Shown one piece after another: positions 37,887-52,020 of a stretch of DNA of 64,000 nucleotides; within the stretch, counting starts at the first letter, position 1, and each line of letters opens with the position of its first letter. The position numbers were made by a program, and so were the translations under genes. This stretch comes from Aristolochia californica. Taxonomy: Eukaryota > Streptophyta > Magnoliopsida > Piperales > Aristolochiaceae. A model generated the notes under the pieces. The model did no database searches and was not told where the DNA came from. It worked only from the letters and a program-made list of their open reading frames with translations. The stretch spans positions 24,375,013 to 24,439,012 of the forward strand of contig JARWKL010000007.1 in the NCBI GenBank assembly GCA_029961685.1, given 5' to 3'.

Positions 37887-39207
37887 CATTTGTGGTGCAT
37901 GAATAGATATTTTTTATATACATTAGTTATTATTTTAAATATTTTCCACACATCAACTATAAAATTTTTATTTTGTTGTGATAGTTTTTGCCTTTTTTGT
38001 TTACGGGATGAAGGGGGAGCAAAAACTCAAAGTTCTGATTTAAGAAAAAAGTGTACATCTAAAATGGACATGCACAATGCACAAATGTAGACAGAAATAT
38101 TTCGAAAGAGTGTCTGTATGTTTTAGGGATCATATGCACTCTTTCATTTTTATATCTAAGGTTTTGCAATCGTCGGGAAACGGGGGAAGCGGGCGATTTT
38201 TTAATGAGTGTTCACTTCAAATCCATAAGTCATTTCTCACAAAAATATAGCCCGTTACGCATGACAAATCACTTTACAATCATCTATGATTTTTAGCTCA
38301 ACTTTTTGATTATGGGCCAAATAATGGCTTGTTTGACACGGGCAAATATCGCACCGCACGTTCACTTGAGAATTTAATGAGCGTTTGTTATTCTCTTTAA
38401 AAGCATTGGATCCATAGGTCATTTGAATCTTTAACATGTTTTTGGCATGCATATCCATTTTTAAAACATGTGTAGAAAAAATCTCCTTCATGTAAAATTC
38501 CAAGATATTAGTTTTGGACTAGTGGAATTTCCCAAACTAGGATCACAAAACTTTTGTGTTCATTTGTGGTGTGTGAATAAATTTTCTTCATTCACTTTTT
38601 TTTTTGATTTAAACGTTTTTCGTACATCAACTATGAAATTTTCATTTTGTTGTGATCTATTTGCCTTTTTTGTTTACATGATGAAGGGAGAGGGAAAAAC
38701 TCGAAGTTTTTATTTAAGAAAAATGTGTACATCTAAAACAGAAATGCACAATGCACATCTGTAGAGAGAGATAATTCCAAAGAGTGTCAGTAATTTTTAG
38801 GGATTGTGAGCACCTTTTCGTTTTTATATCTCAGCTTTTGCAATCGTCGAGAAAAATGGGTTGCGGAGGATTTTTAACTGAGTGTTGAATTACAATCCAT
38901 AAGTCATATCATAAATCACTTTACAATTATCTATGATTGTTAGATAAAATTTTTGAAAACGGGCAAAATAATGGCTTGTTAGACTCGGGTAAATATCCCA
39001 CCGCACGTTCACTTGACAATTTAATGAGCATTTGTTATTCTCTTAAAAACTTTGGATCCATAGGTCATTTTAATATTTAACATGTTTCAAGCATGCATAT
39101 CCATTTTTAAAACATGTGAAGAAAAAATCTCCTTCATGTAAAATTCCAAGCTTAATAGGGTAGGACTAATGGAATTTCCCAAACTTGGATAACGAAACTT
39201 TTGTGTT
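37887..39207 (+). repeat. A, then B/C hybrid with ~27-bp deletion
   Basis: A 37887-38560. The unit 38561-39207 (647 bp) is B in front ('atgggttgcggagg', 'gagtgtcagtaattt' as in the B at 36541). At about 38907 it jumps from 'aagtcatatcat' to 'aaatcactttac', losing the 'atagcccgttacgc' motif, and is C afterwards ('gttagataaaatttttg', 'catgtttcaagcatgc'). Followed by A. Confidence 0.9.
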
Positions 39208-41229
39208 CATTTGTGGTGTGTGAATAGATATTTTTTTTTACATTAGTTATTATTTTAAATATTTGCCACACATCAACTATAAAAAATTTTATTTTGTTCT
39301 TATCTTTTTTGCCTTTTTTGTTTACGGGATGAAGGGGGAGCGAAAACTCAAAGTTCTAATTTAAGAAAAAAGTGTACATATAAAATGGAAATGCACAATG
39401 CACAAATGAAGAGAGAGATATTTGCAATGAGTGTCCGTATGTTTTAGGGATCGTATGCACTCTTTCGTTTTTATATCTAAGGTTTTGAAATCGTCGGGAA
39501 ACGGGGAAGGCGGGCGATTTTTAACTAAGTGTTGACTTCAAATCTATAAGTCATTTCTTACAAAAATATAGCCCGTTACGCATGACAAATCACTTTACAA
39601 TCATCTATGATTGTTAGCTCAACTTTTTGAATATGGGCAAAATAATGGCTTGTTTGACTCGGGCAAATATCCCACCGCACGTTCACTTGAGAATTTAATG
39701 AGTGTTTGTTATTCTCTTTAAAAGCTTTGGATCCATAGGTCATTTGAATCTTTAACATGTTTCTAGCATGCATATGCATTTTTAAAACATGTGTAGAAAA
39801 AATCTCCTTCATGTAAAATTCCAAGATATTAGTTTTGGATTAGTGGAATTTCCCAAACGTGGATAACAAAACTATTGTGTTCGTTTGTGGTGTGTGAATA
39901 AATTTTCTTCATTTACTTTTTTTATTGTTTTAAACTTTTTCCGTACATCAACTATGAAATTTTCATTTTTCTGTGATCTATTTGCCTTTTTTGTTTACGG
40001 GATGAAGGGAGAGCGAAAAACTCGAAGTTTTGATTTAAGAAAAATGTGTACATCTAAAACGGAAATGCACAATGCACATATGTAGAGAGAGATAATTCCA
40101 AAGAGTGTCTGTAATTTTTAGGGATTGTAAGCACCTTTTCGTTTTTATATCACAGGGTTTGCAATCGTCGGGAAAAATGGGTTGCGGAGGATTTTTAACT
40201 GAGTGTTGAATTGCAATCCATAAGTCATTTCATACAAAAATATAGCCCGTTACGCATGATAAATCACATTACAATCATCTATGATTAATTATGTCCGCTT
40301 TTTGCAAATGGGCAAAATAATGGCATGTTTGTCTCGGGTAAATATCCACCGCAAGTTCACTTGAGAATTTAATGAGCGTTTGTTATTCTCTTTAAAAGCT
40401 TTGCATCCATAGCTCATTTGCATATTTAACATGTTTCAAACATGCATATCCATTTTTAAAACAAGTGTGGACGAAATCTCTTGTTTGCAAAATTCCAAGC
40501 TATTAGGGTTAAACTAGTGGAATTTCCCAGAATATGATAACAAAACTTTTGTGTCCATTTGTTTTGGGTGAATAAATTTTATTTATTTATATTTGTTATT
40601 GTTAAAAAAAATTTCCATACATCAACTATTAAATTTTCATTTTGTAGTAAGCTTTTTGCCTTGTTTATTTTCGGGATGAAGGGAGAGCGAAAAGTCAAAG
40701 TTTTGATTTAAGAAAAAAGTGTACATCTAAAATGGAAAAGCACAATGCACAATTGTAGGGAGAGATAATTCCAAAGTGTGTCTGTTATTTTTAGGGATTG
40801 TAAGCTCTTTTTAGTTTTTATATCTCAGGTTTTACAATCGTCGGGAAAAATTGGTGGCAAAGGATATTTAAGTGAGTGTTGAATTGCAATCCATAAGTCA
40901 TTTCATAAAAAAATATAGCCCGTTACGCATGATAAATCACTTTACAATCATCTACGATTGTTAGATCAAATTTTTGAAAATGGGCAAAATAAAGACATGT
41001 TTGACTCGGGTAAATATCCCACCGCACGTTCACTTGAGAATTTAATGAGCGTTTGTTATTCTCTTTAAAAGCTTTGGATCCATAGGTCATTTGAATCTTT
41101 AACATGTTTCAAGCATGCATATCCATTTCTAAAACATGGGTAGAAAAAATCTCCTTCATGTTAAATTCCAAGCTTAATAGGGTGGGACTAATGGAATTTC
41201 CCAAACTTGGATAACAAAAATTTTGTGTT
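39208..41229 (+). repeat. Regular A-B-C trimer
   Basis: Monomers: A 39208-39881, B 39882-40555, C 40556-41229. First of a run of very regular trimers. C head has 'gttaaaaaaaatttcc' near 40603. Confidence 0.93.
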
Positions 41230-43254
41230 CATTTGTGGTGTGTGAATAGATATTTTTTATTTACATTAGTTATTATTTTAAATATTTTCCACACATCAAC
41301 TGTAAAATTTTTATTTTGTTGTCATCTTTTTTGCCTTTTTTGTTTACGGGATAAAGGGGAAGTGAAAACTCAAAGTTCTTATTTAAGAAAAAAGTGTACA
41401 TCTAAAATGGAAATGCACAATGCATAAATGTAGAGAGAGATATTTCCAAAGAGTGTCTGTATGTTTTAGGGATCATATGCACCTTTTTCGTTTTTATATC
41501 TTCGGTCTTGCAATCGTCGGGAAACAGGGGAGGTGGGAGATTTTTAACAGAGTGTTGACTTCAAATCCATAAGTCATTTCTTACAAAAATATAGCCCGTT
41601 ACGCATGACAAATAGCTTTACAATCATCTATGATTGTTAGCTCAACGTTTTGAATATGGGTAAAATAATGGCTTGTTTGACTCGGGCAAATATCCCACCG
41701 CACATTCACTTGAGAATTTAATGAGCGTTCGTTATTCTCTTTAAAAGCTTTGGATCCATAGGTCATTTGAATCTTTAACATGTTTCTGGCATGCATATCC
41801 ATTTTTAAAACATGTGTAGAAAAAATCTCCTTCAAGTAAAATTCCAAGATATTAGTTTTGGACTAGTGGAATTTCCCAAACTTGGATAACAAAACTTTTG
41901 TGTTCATTTGTGGTGTGTGAATAAATTTTCTTCATTTACTTTTTTTATTGTTTTCAACTTTTTCCGTACATCAACTATGCAATTTTCATTTTGCTGTGAT
42001 CTATTTGCCTTTTTTGTTTACGGGGATGAAGAGAGAGAGAAACACTCAAAGTTTTGATTTAAGAAAAATGTCTACATCTAAAACGGAAATGCACAATGCA
42101 CATATGTGGAGAGAGATAATTCCAAAGAGTGTCTATAATTTTTAGGGATTGTAAGAACCTTTTCATTTTTATATCTCAGGTTTTGCAATCGTCAGGAAAA
42201 ATGGGTTGCGAAGGATTTGTAACTGAGTGTTGAATTGCAATCCATAAGTCATTTCATACAAAAATATAGCCCGTTATGCATGATAAATCAAATTACAATC
42301 ATCAATGATTAATTATGTCAGCTTTTTGCAAATGGGCAAAATAATGGCATGTTTGACTCGGGTCAATATCCCACCGCAAGTTCACTTCAGAATTTAATGA
42401 GGGTTTGTTATTCTCTTTAAAAGCTTTGCATTCATAGCTCATTTGCATCTTTAACATGTTTCAAACATGCATATCCATTTTTAAAACATGTGTAGAAGAA
42501 ATCTTTTTCTTGCAAAATTCCAAGCTATTAGGGTTAAACTAGTGGAATTTCCCAAAATTGGATAACAAAACTTTTGTGTTCATTTTTGTTGGGTGAATAA
42601 ATTTTATTTATTTATATTTGCTATTGTTCAAAATTTTTTCCATACATCAAATATAAAGTTTTCATTTTGTTGTAAGCCTTTTGCCTTGTTTGTTTTCGGG
42701 ATGAAGGGAGAGCGAAAAGTCAATGTTTTGATTTAAGAAAAAAGTGTATATCTAAAATGGAAAAGCACAATGCAATATTGTAGGGAGAGATAATTCCAAA
42801 GAGTATCTGAAATTTTTAGGGATTGTAAGCTCTTTTTAGTTTTTATATCTCAGGTTTTGCAATCGTCGGGAAAAATTGGTGGCAGGGGATTTTTAACTGA
42901 GTGTTGAAATTCAATCCATAAGTCATTTCATACAAAAATGTAGCCTGTTACGCATGATAAATCACTTTACAATCATCTATGATTGTTAGATCAAATTTTT
43001 GAAAATGGGCAAAATAATGACTTGTTAGACTCGGGTAAATATCGCTCCGCACGTTCACTTGAGAATTTAATGAGCGTTTGTTATTCTCTTTAAAAGCTTT
43101 GGATCCATAGGTCATTTGAATCTTTAACATGTTTCAAGCATGCATATCCATTTTTAAAACATGTGTAGAAAAAATCTCCTTCATGTAAAATTCCAAGCTT
43201 AATAGGGTTGGACTAATGGAATTTCCCAAACCGGGATAACAAAACTTTTGTGTT
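41230..43254 (+). repeat. Regular A-B-C trimer
   Basis: Monomers: A 41230-41904, B 41905-42580, C 42581-43254. A has 'gataaaggggaagtg'; B has an extra G in 'acggggatgaagag', two bases longer than usual. Confidence 0.93.
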
Positions 43255-45278
43255 CATTTGTGGTGTCTAAATAGATATTTTTTATTTACATTAGTTATTA
43301 TTTTAAATATTTTCCACACAGCAACTATAAATTTTTTATTTTGTTGTGATCTTTTTTGCCTTTTTTCTTTACTGGATGATGGGGAAGGGAAAACTCAAAG
43401 TTCTGATTTAAGAAAAAAGTGTACATCTAAAATGGAAATGCACAATGCACAAATTTAGAGAGAGATATTTCCAAAGAGTGTCTGTATGTTTTAGGGATCG
43501 TACGCACTTTTTTGTTTTAATATCTATGGTTTTGCAATCGTCGGGAAACGGGGGAGGCGGGCGATTTTTAACTGAGTGTTGACTTCAAATCCATAAGTCA
43601 TTTCTTACAAAAATATAGCCCGTTCCGCCTGACAAATCACTTTACAATCACCTATGATTGTTAGCTCAACTTTTTGAATATGGGCAAAGTAATGGCTTGT
43701 TTGACTCGGGCAAATATCCCACCGCACGTTCACTTGCGAATTTAATGAGCGTTTGTTATTCTCTTTAAAAGCTTTGGATCCATAGGTCATTTCAATCTTT
43801 AACATGTTTCTGGCATGCATATACATTTTTAAAACATGTGTAGAAAAAATCACCTTCATGTAAAATTCCATGATATTAGTTTTGGACTAGTGGAATTTCC
43901 CAAACTTGGATAACAAAACTTTTGTGTTCATTTGTGGTGTGTGAATAAATTTTCTTCATTTACTTTTTTTATTGTTTTAAACTTTTTCCGTACATCAACT
44001 ACAAAATTTTCATTTTGCTGTCATCTATTTGCCTTTTTTGTTTATGGGGATAAAGGGAGAGCGAAAAACTCGAAGTTTTGAATTAAGAAAAATGTGTGCA
44101 TCTAAAAAGGAAATGCACAATGCACATATGTAGAGACAGATAATTCCAAAGAGTGTCTGTAATTTTTAGGGATTGTAAGCACCTTTTCGTTTTTATATCT
44201 CAGGTTGTGCAATCGTCGGGAAAAATGGGCTGCGGAGGATTTTTAACTGAGTGTTAAATTGCAATCCATAAGTCATTTCATACAAAAATATAGCCCGTTA
44301 CGCATGATAAATCACATTACAATCATCTATGATTAATTATTCCAGCTTTTTGCAAATGGGCAAAATAATGGCATGTTTGACTCGGGTAAATATCCCACCG
44401 CAAGTTCACTTGAGAATTTAATGAGCGTTTGTTATTCTCTTTAAAAGCTTTGCATCCATAGCTCATTTGCATCTTTAAGAAGTTTCAAACATGCATATCC
44501 ATTTTTAAAACATGTGTAGGTGAGATCTCTTTCTTGTAAAATTCCAAGCTATTAGGGTTAAACTAGTGGAATTTCCCAAAATTGGATAACAAAACTTTTG
44601 TGCTCATTTGTGTTGGGTGAATAAATTTTCTTTATTTATATATTTTATTGCTTTAAATTTTTTCCATACATCAACTATAAAATTTTCATTTTGTTGTAAG
44701 CTTTTTGCCTTGTTTGTTTTCGGGATGAAGGGAGAGCGAAAAGTCAAAGTTTTGATTTAAGAAAAAAGTGTACATCTAAAATGGAAAAGCACAATACACA
44801 ATTGTAGGGAGAGATAATTCCAAAGAGAGTCTGTAATTTTTAGGGATTGTAAGCTCTTTTTAATTGTTATATCTCAGGTTTCGCAATCGTCGGGAAAAAT
44901 TGGTGGCAGAGGATTTTTAACTGAGTGTTGAATTGCAATCCAGAAGTCATTTCATACAAAAATATAGCTCGTTACGCATGATAAATCACTTTAAAATCAT
45001 CTATGATTGTTAGATCAAATTTTTGAAAATGGGCAAAATAATGACTTGTTAGAATCGGGTAAATATCCCACTACACGTTCACTTGAGAATTTAATGAGCG
45101 TTTGTTATTCTCTTTAAAAGCTTTGGATCTATAGGTCATTTGAATCTTTAACATGTTTCAAGCATGCATATCCATTTTTAAAACATGTGAAGAAAAAATC
45201 TCCTACATGAAAAATTCCAAGCTTAATAGGGTTGGACAAATGGAATTTCCCAAACTTGGATAACAAAACTTTTGTGTT
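43255..45278 (+). repeat. Regular A-B-C trimer
   Basis: Monomers: A 43255-43928, B 43929-44604, C 44605-45278. A has 'gcccgttccgcctgac', close to the next A ('gcccgttcggcatgac' at 45643), and 'caatcacctat' shared with it. B has the extra-G form 'atggggataaagg'. Confidence 0.93.
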
Positions 45279-47303
45279 CATTTGTGGTGTGTGAATAGAT
45301 ATTTTTTATTTCCATTAGTTATTATTTTAAATATTTTCCACACAACAACTATAAATTTTTTATTTTGTTGTGATCTTTTTTGCCTTTTTTGTTAACGGGA
45401 TGAATGGGGAGCGAAAACTCAAAGTTTTGATTTAAGAAAAAAATGTACATCTAAAATAGAAATGCACAATGCACAAATTTAGAGAGAGATATTTCCAAAG
45501 AGTGTCTATATGTTTTAGGGATCGTATGCACTTTTTTGTTTTTATATCTAAGGGTTTGCAATCGTCGGGAAACGGGGGAGGCGGGCGATTTTTACCTGAG
45601 TGTTGACTTCAAATCCATAAGTCATTTCTTACATAAATATAGCCCGTTCGGCATGACAAATCACTTTACAATCACCTATCATTGTTAGCTCAACTTTTTG
45701 AATATGGGCAAAGTAATGGCTTGTTTGACTCGGGCAAATATCCCACTGCTAGTTCACTTGAGAATTTAATGAGCGTTTGTTATTCTCTTTAAAACTCTTT
45801 GGATACATAAGTCATTTGAATCTTAAACATGTTTCTGGCATGCATATCCATTTTTAAAACATGTGTAGAAAAAATCTCCTTCATGTAAAATTCCAAGATA
45901 TTAGTTTTTGACTAGTGGAATTTCCCAAACATGGATAACAAAACTTTTTTGTTCATTTGTGGTGTGTGAATAAATTTTCTTCATTTACTTTTTTAATTGT
46001 TTTAAACTTTTTCCGAACATCAACTACGAAATTTTTATTTTGCTGCGATCTATTTGCCTTTTTTGTTTACGAGTATGAAGGGAGAGCAAAAAACTCGAAG
46101 TTTTGATTTAACAAAAATGTGTACATCTAAAATGGAAATGCACAATGCACATATGTAGAGAGAGATAATTCCAAAGAGTTTTTGTAATTTTTAGAGATTG
46201 TAAGCACCTTTTACGTTTTTATATCTCAGGTTTTGCAATCGTCGGGAAAAATGGGTTGCGGAGGATTTTTAACTGAATGTTGAATTGCAATCCATAAGTA
46301 ATTTCACGCAAAACTATATCCCGTTACGCATGATAAATCACATTACAATCATCTACGACTAATTATGTCAGCTTTTTGCAAATGGGCAAAATAATGGCAT
46401 GTTTGACTCGGGTAAATATCCCACCGCAAGTTCCCTTGAGAATTTAATGAGCGTTTGTTATTCTCTTTAAAAGCTTTGCATCCATTGCTCATTTACGTCT
46501 TTAACAAGTTTCAAACATGCATATCTATTTTCAAAACATGTGTGGAGGAAATCTCTTTCTTGCAAAATTCCGAGCTATTAGGGTTAAAGTAGTGGAATTT
46601 TTCAAAATTGGGTAACAAAACTTTTGTGTTCATTTGTGTTGGGTTAAAAAAAATTTTTTATTTATATTTGTTATTTTTTAAAATATTTTCCATACATCAA
46701 CTATAAAATTTTCTTTTTGTTTTAAGCTTTTTGCCTTGTTTGTTTTCGGGATGAAGGGAGAGCGAAAGTCAAAGTTTTGATTTAAGAAAAGAGTGTACAT
46801 CTAAAATGGAAAAACACAATGAAAAATTGAAGGGAGAGATAATTCCAAAGAGTGTTTGTAATTTTTAGGGATTGTAAGCTTTTTTTAGTTTTTATATCTC
46901 AGGTTTTGCAATCGTCGGGAAAAATTGGTGGCAGAGGATTTTTAACTGAGTGTTGAATTGCAATCCATAAGTCATTTCACACAAAAATATAGCCCGTTAC
47001 GCATGATAAATCACTTTACAATCATCTATGATTGTTAGATCAAATTTTTGAAAATGGGCAAAATAATGACTTGTTAGACTCGGGTAAATATCCCACCGCA
47101 CGTTCACATGAGAATTTAATGAGCGTTTTTTATTCACTTTAAAAGCTTTGGATCCATAGGTCATTTGAATATTTAACATGTCTCAAGCATGCATATCCAA
47201 TTTTAAAACATGTGTAGAAAAAATCTCCTTCATGTAAAATTCCAAGCTTAATAGGGTTGGACTAATGGAATTTCCCAAACTTGGATAACAAAACTTTTGT
47301 GTT
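45279..47303 (+). repeat. Regular A-B-C trimer
   Basis: Monomers: A 45279-45953, B 45954-46630, C 46631-47303. A shares 'caatcacctat' and 'gcaaagtaatggc' with the previous A, a sign of recent trimer-scale exchange. C head is altered ('gggttaaaaaaaattttt'). Confidence 0.93.
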
Positions 47304-49328
47304 CATTTGTGCTATGTGAATAGATATTTTTTATTTACATTAGTTAATATTTTAAATATTTTCCACACATAAACTATAAAAAATTTCTTTTGTTGTGATC
47401 TTTTTTGCCTTTTTTGTTTACGGGATCCAGGGGGAGCGAAAACTCAAAGTTCTGATTTAAGAAAAAAGTGTACATCTAAAATGGAAATGCACAATGCACA
47501 AATGTAGAGAGAGATATTTCCAAAGAGTGTCTGTATGTTTTAGGGATCGTATGCACTTTTTTCGTTTTTATATCTAAGGTTTTGCAATCGTCGGGAAACG
47601 GGGGAGGCGGGCGATTTTTAACTGAGTGTTGACTTCAAATCCATAAGTCATTTCTTACCAAAATATAGCTCGTTACGCATGACAAATCACTTTACTATCA
47701 TCTATGATTGTTAGCTCAACTTTTTGAATATGGGCGAAATAATGGCTTGTTTTACTCGGGCAAATATCCCACCGCATGTTCACTTGAGAATTTAATGAGC
47801 GTTTGTTATTCTCTTTAAAAGCTTTGGATCCATAGGACATTTGAATCTTTAACATGTTTCTGGCTTGCATAGCCATTTTTAAAACATGTGTAGAAAGAAT
47901 CTCCTTCATGTAAAATTCCATGATATTAGTTTTGGACTAGTGGAATTTCCCAAACATGGATAACAAAATTTTTGTGTACATTTGTGGTGTGTGAATAAAT
48001 TTTCTTCATTAAATTTTTTTACTGTTTTAAACTTTTTCCGTACATCAAATATGAAATTTTCATTTTGCTGTGATCTATTTGCCTTTTTTGTTTACGGGAT
48101 GAAGGGAGAGCGAAAAACTCGAAGTTTTGATTTCAGAAAAATGTGTACATCTAAAACGGAAATGCACATTGCACATATGTAGAGAGAGATAATTCCAAAG
48201 AGTGTCTGTAATTTTTAGGGATTGTAAGCACCTTTTCGTTTTTATATCTCAGGTTTTGCAATCATCGGGAAAAATGGGTAGGGGAGGATTTTTAACTGAG
48301 TGTTGAATTGCAATCCATAAGTCATTTCATACAAAAATATAGCCCGTTACGCATGATAAATCACATTACAATCATCTTTGATTAATTATGTCAGCTTTTT
48401 GCAACGGGGCAAAATAATGGCATGTTTGACTCGGGTAAATATCCCACCGCAAGTTCACTTGAGAATTTAATGAGCGTTTGTTATTCTCTTTAAACGCTTT
48501 GCATCCATAGCTCATTTGCGTCTTTAACATGTTTCAAACATGCATATCCATTTTTAAAACAAGTGTGGATCAAATATCTTTCTTGCAAAATTCCAAGCTA
48601 TTAGGGTTAAACTTGTGGAATTTCCTAAAATTCGATAACAAAACTTTTGTGTTCATTTGTGTTGGGAGAATAAATTTTCTTTATTTATATTTGTTATTGT
48701 TTTAAATTTTTTCCATACATCAACTATAAAATTTTCATTTTGTTTTAAGCTTTTTGCCTTGTTTGTTTTCGGGATGAAGCGAGAGCGAAAAGTCAAAGAT
48801 TTGATATAAGAAAAAAGTGTACATCTAAAATGGAAAAGCACAATGCAAAATTTTAGGGAGAGATAATTCCAAAGAGTGTCTGTAATTTTTAGGGATTGTA
48901 AGCTCTTTTTAGTTTTTATATCTCAAGTTTTGCAATCGTCGGGAAAAATTTGTGGCAGAGAACTTTTAACTGAGTGTTGAATTGCATTCCATAAGTCATT
49001 TCATACAAAAATATAACCTATTACGCATGATAAATCACTCTTTACAATCATCTATAATTGTTAGATCAAATTTTTGAAAATGGGCAAAATAATGACTTGT
49101 TAGACTCGGGTAAATATCCCACCGCACGTTCACTTGAGAATTTAATGAGCGTTTGTTATTCTCTTTAAAAGCTTTGGATCCATAGGTCGTTTGAATCTTT
49201 AACATTTTTCAAACTTGCATATCCATTTTTAAAACATGTGTGGATGAAATCACTGTCTTGCAAAATTCCAAGCTATTATAGTTAAACTAGTGGAATTTCC
49301 AAAAATTGGATAACAAAACTTTTTTGTT
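47304..49328 (+). repeat. A-B-C trimer; C with B tail
   Basis: Monomers: A 47304-47978, B 47979-48653, C 48654-49328. C is normal to about 49200 and then switches within about 49205-49245 to B tail ('catgtgtggatgaaatcac', 'gctattatagttaaac'). As with the unit at 7269, the next monomer is another C. Confidence 0.91.
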
Positions 49329-50001
49329 CATTTGTGGTTGGTGAATAAATTTTTTTTATTTATATTTGTTATTGTTTTATATTTTTTCCATACATCAACT
49401 ATAAAATTTTCATTTTGTTGTAAGCTTTTTGCCTTGTTTGTTTTCGGGATGAAGGGAGAGCGAAAAGTCAATGTTTTGATTTAAGAAAAAAGTGTACATC
49501 TAAAATGGAAAAGCACAATGCACAATTGTAGGGAGAGATAATTCCAAAGTGTGTCTGTAATTTTTAGTGATTGTAAGCTCTTTTTAGTTTTTATATCTCA
49601 GGTTTTGCAATCGTCGGGAAAAATTGGTGGCAGAGGATTTTTAACTGAGTGTTGAATTGCAATCCATAAGTCATTTCATACAAAAATATAGCGTATTACG
49701 CATGATAAATCACTTACAATCATCTGTGCTTATTAGATCAAATTTTTGAAAATGGGCAAAATAATGACTTGCTAGACTGGGGTAAATATCCCACCGCATG
49801 TTCACTTGAGAATTTAATGAGCGTTTGTTATTCTCTTTAAAAGCTTTGGATCCATAGGTCATTTGAATCTTTAACATGTTTCAAACATGCAAATCCATTT
49901 TTAAAACATGTGTAGAAAAAATCTCCTTCACGTAAAATTCCAAGCTTAATAGGGTTGGACTAATGGAATTTCCCAAACTTGGAAAACAAAACTTTTGTGT
50001 T
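49329..50001 (+). repeat. Extra C monomer
   Basis: C unit with a mixed head ('catttgtggttggtg'). It has 'attggtggcagagg', an altered 'tctgtgcttattagatc' near 49720, and a C tail leading to A. The hairpin is B-like ('catgtttcaaacatgc'). Confidence 0.9.
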
Positions 50002-52020
50002 CATTTGTGGTGTGTGAATAAATATTTTTATTTACAATAGTAATTATTTTAAATATTTTCCACACATCAACTATAAAATTTTTATTTTGTTGTGATCGTT
50101 TTTGCCATTTTTGTTTATGGGATGAAGGGGGAGCGAAAACTCAAAGTTCTGATTTAAGAAAAAAGTGTACATCTAAAATGGAAATGCACAATGCACAAAT
50201 GTAGAGAGAGATATTTTCAAAGAGTGTCTGTATGTTTTAGGGATCGTATGCACTCTTTCATTTTTATATGTAAGGTTTTGCAATCGTCGAGAAACGGGGG
50301 AGGCGGGCGATTTTTAACTGAGTGTTGACTTCAAATCCATAAGTCATTTCCTACAAAAATATAGCCCGTTACGCATGAAAAATCACTTTACAATCATCTA
50401 TGATTGTAAGCTCAACTTTTAGAATATGGGTAAAATAATGGCTTGTTTGACTCGGGCAAATATCCCACCACACGTTCACTTGAGAATTTAATGAGCGTTT
50501 TTTATTCTCTTTAAAAGCTTTGGATCCATAGGTCATTTGAATCTTTAACATGTTTCTGGCATGTATATCCATTTTTAAAACATGTGTAGAAAAAATCTCC
50601 TTCATGCAAAATTCCAAGATATTAGTTTTGGACTAGTGGAATTTTCCAAACTTGGATAACAAAACTTTTGTGTTCATTTGTGGTGTGTGAATAAATTTTC
50701 ATCATTTACTTTTTTTATTGTTTTAAACGTTTTCCGTACATCAACTACAAAATTTTCATTTTGCTGTGATCTATTTGCCTTTTTTGTTTACTAGATGAAG
50801 GGAGAACAAAAAACTCGAAGTTTTAATTTAAAAATAATGTGTACATCTAAAACGGAAATGCACAATGCACATATGTAGCGAGAGATAATTCCAAAGAGTG
50901 TCTATAATTTTTAGGGATTGTAAGCACCTTTTTGTTTTTATAGCTCAGGTTTTGCAATCTTCAGGAAAAATGGGTTGCAGAGGATTTTTAACTGAGTGTT
51001 GAATTGCAATCCACAAGTAATTTCATACAAAGATATAGCTCGTTATGTATGATAAATCACATTACAATCATCTATGATTAATTATATCAGCTTTTTAAAT
51101 GGGCAAAATAATGGCATGTTTGACGCGGGTAAATATCCCACGCCAAGTTCACTTGAGAATTTAATGAGCGTTTGTTATTCTCTTTGAAAGCTTTGCATCC
51201 ATAGCTCATTTGCATCTTTAACATGTTTCAAACATGCATATCCATTTTTAAAACATGTGTGGATGAAATCTCTTTCTTGCAAAATTCCAAGCTATTAGAG
51301 TTAAACTAGTGGAATTTCCCAAAATTGGATAACAAAACTTTTTTGTTCTTTGTGTGGTCTGAATAAATTTTCTTTCGTTACATTTATTTTTGTTTTGAAT
51401 TTTTTCCATACATCAACTATAAAATTTTCATTTTGTTGTAAGTTTTTTGCCTTGTTTGTTTTCGAGATGAAGGGAGAACGAAAAGTCAAAGTTTTGATTT
51501 AAGAAAAACGTGTACATCTAAAATGGAAAAGCACAATGCAACATTGTAGGAAGAGATAATTCCAAAGAGTGTTTGTAATTTTTAGGGATTATAAGCTCTT
51601 GTTTGTTTTTATATCTCAGGTTTTGCAATCGTCAGAAAAAATTGGTGGCAGAGGATTTTTAACTGAGTGTTGACTCGCAATCCATAAGTCATTTCATACA
51701 TAAATATAGCCCGTTACACATGATAAATCACTTTACAATCATCTATGATTGTTAGATCAAATTTTTGAAAATGGGCAAAATAATTACTTGTTAGAGTAGG
51801 GTAAATATCCTACCGCACGTTCACTTGAGAATGTAATGAGCGTTTGTTATTCTCTTTAAAAGCTTTGGATCCATAGGTTATTTGAATCTTTAATATGTTT
51901 CAAGCATGCATATCCATTTTTAAAAGATGTGTAGAAAAAATCTCCTTCATGTAAAATTCCAAGCTTAATAGGGTTGGACTAATGGAATTTTCCAAACTCG
52001 GATAACAAAACTTTTGTGTT
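50002..52020 (+). repeat. A-B-C trimer
   Basis: Monomers: A 50002-50674, B 50675-51347, C 51348-52020. The C start is rearranged ('ctttgtgtggtctgaat'). B has 'agatgaagggagaacaaaaa' and an 'acgccaagttcac' variant near 51140. Confidence 0.92.

Noticed and set aside
39576..39824. 82-codon open frame on the minus strand in A monomers (related 60-codon frames in B and C)
   Set aside because: The same frame recurs in nearly every monomer because it is the same satellite. It begins at TTG where longest, has many replacement changes and losses between copies, and has no recognisable domain, promoter or upstream signals. It is a stop-poor stretch, not a gene.
39885..40085. 66-codon open frame on the plus strand in B and A monomers
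   Set aside because: Starts at TTG inside the monomer start motif, varies freely, and is Phe/Lys-rich as expected from T- and A-rich DNA. No evidence of selection on the protein.
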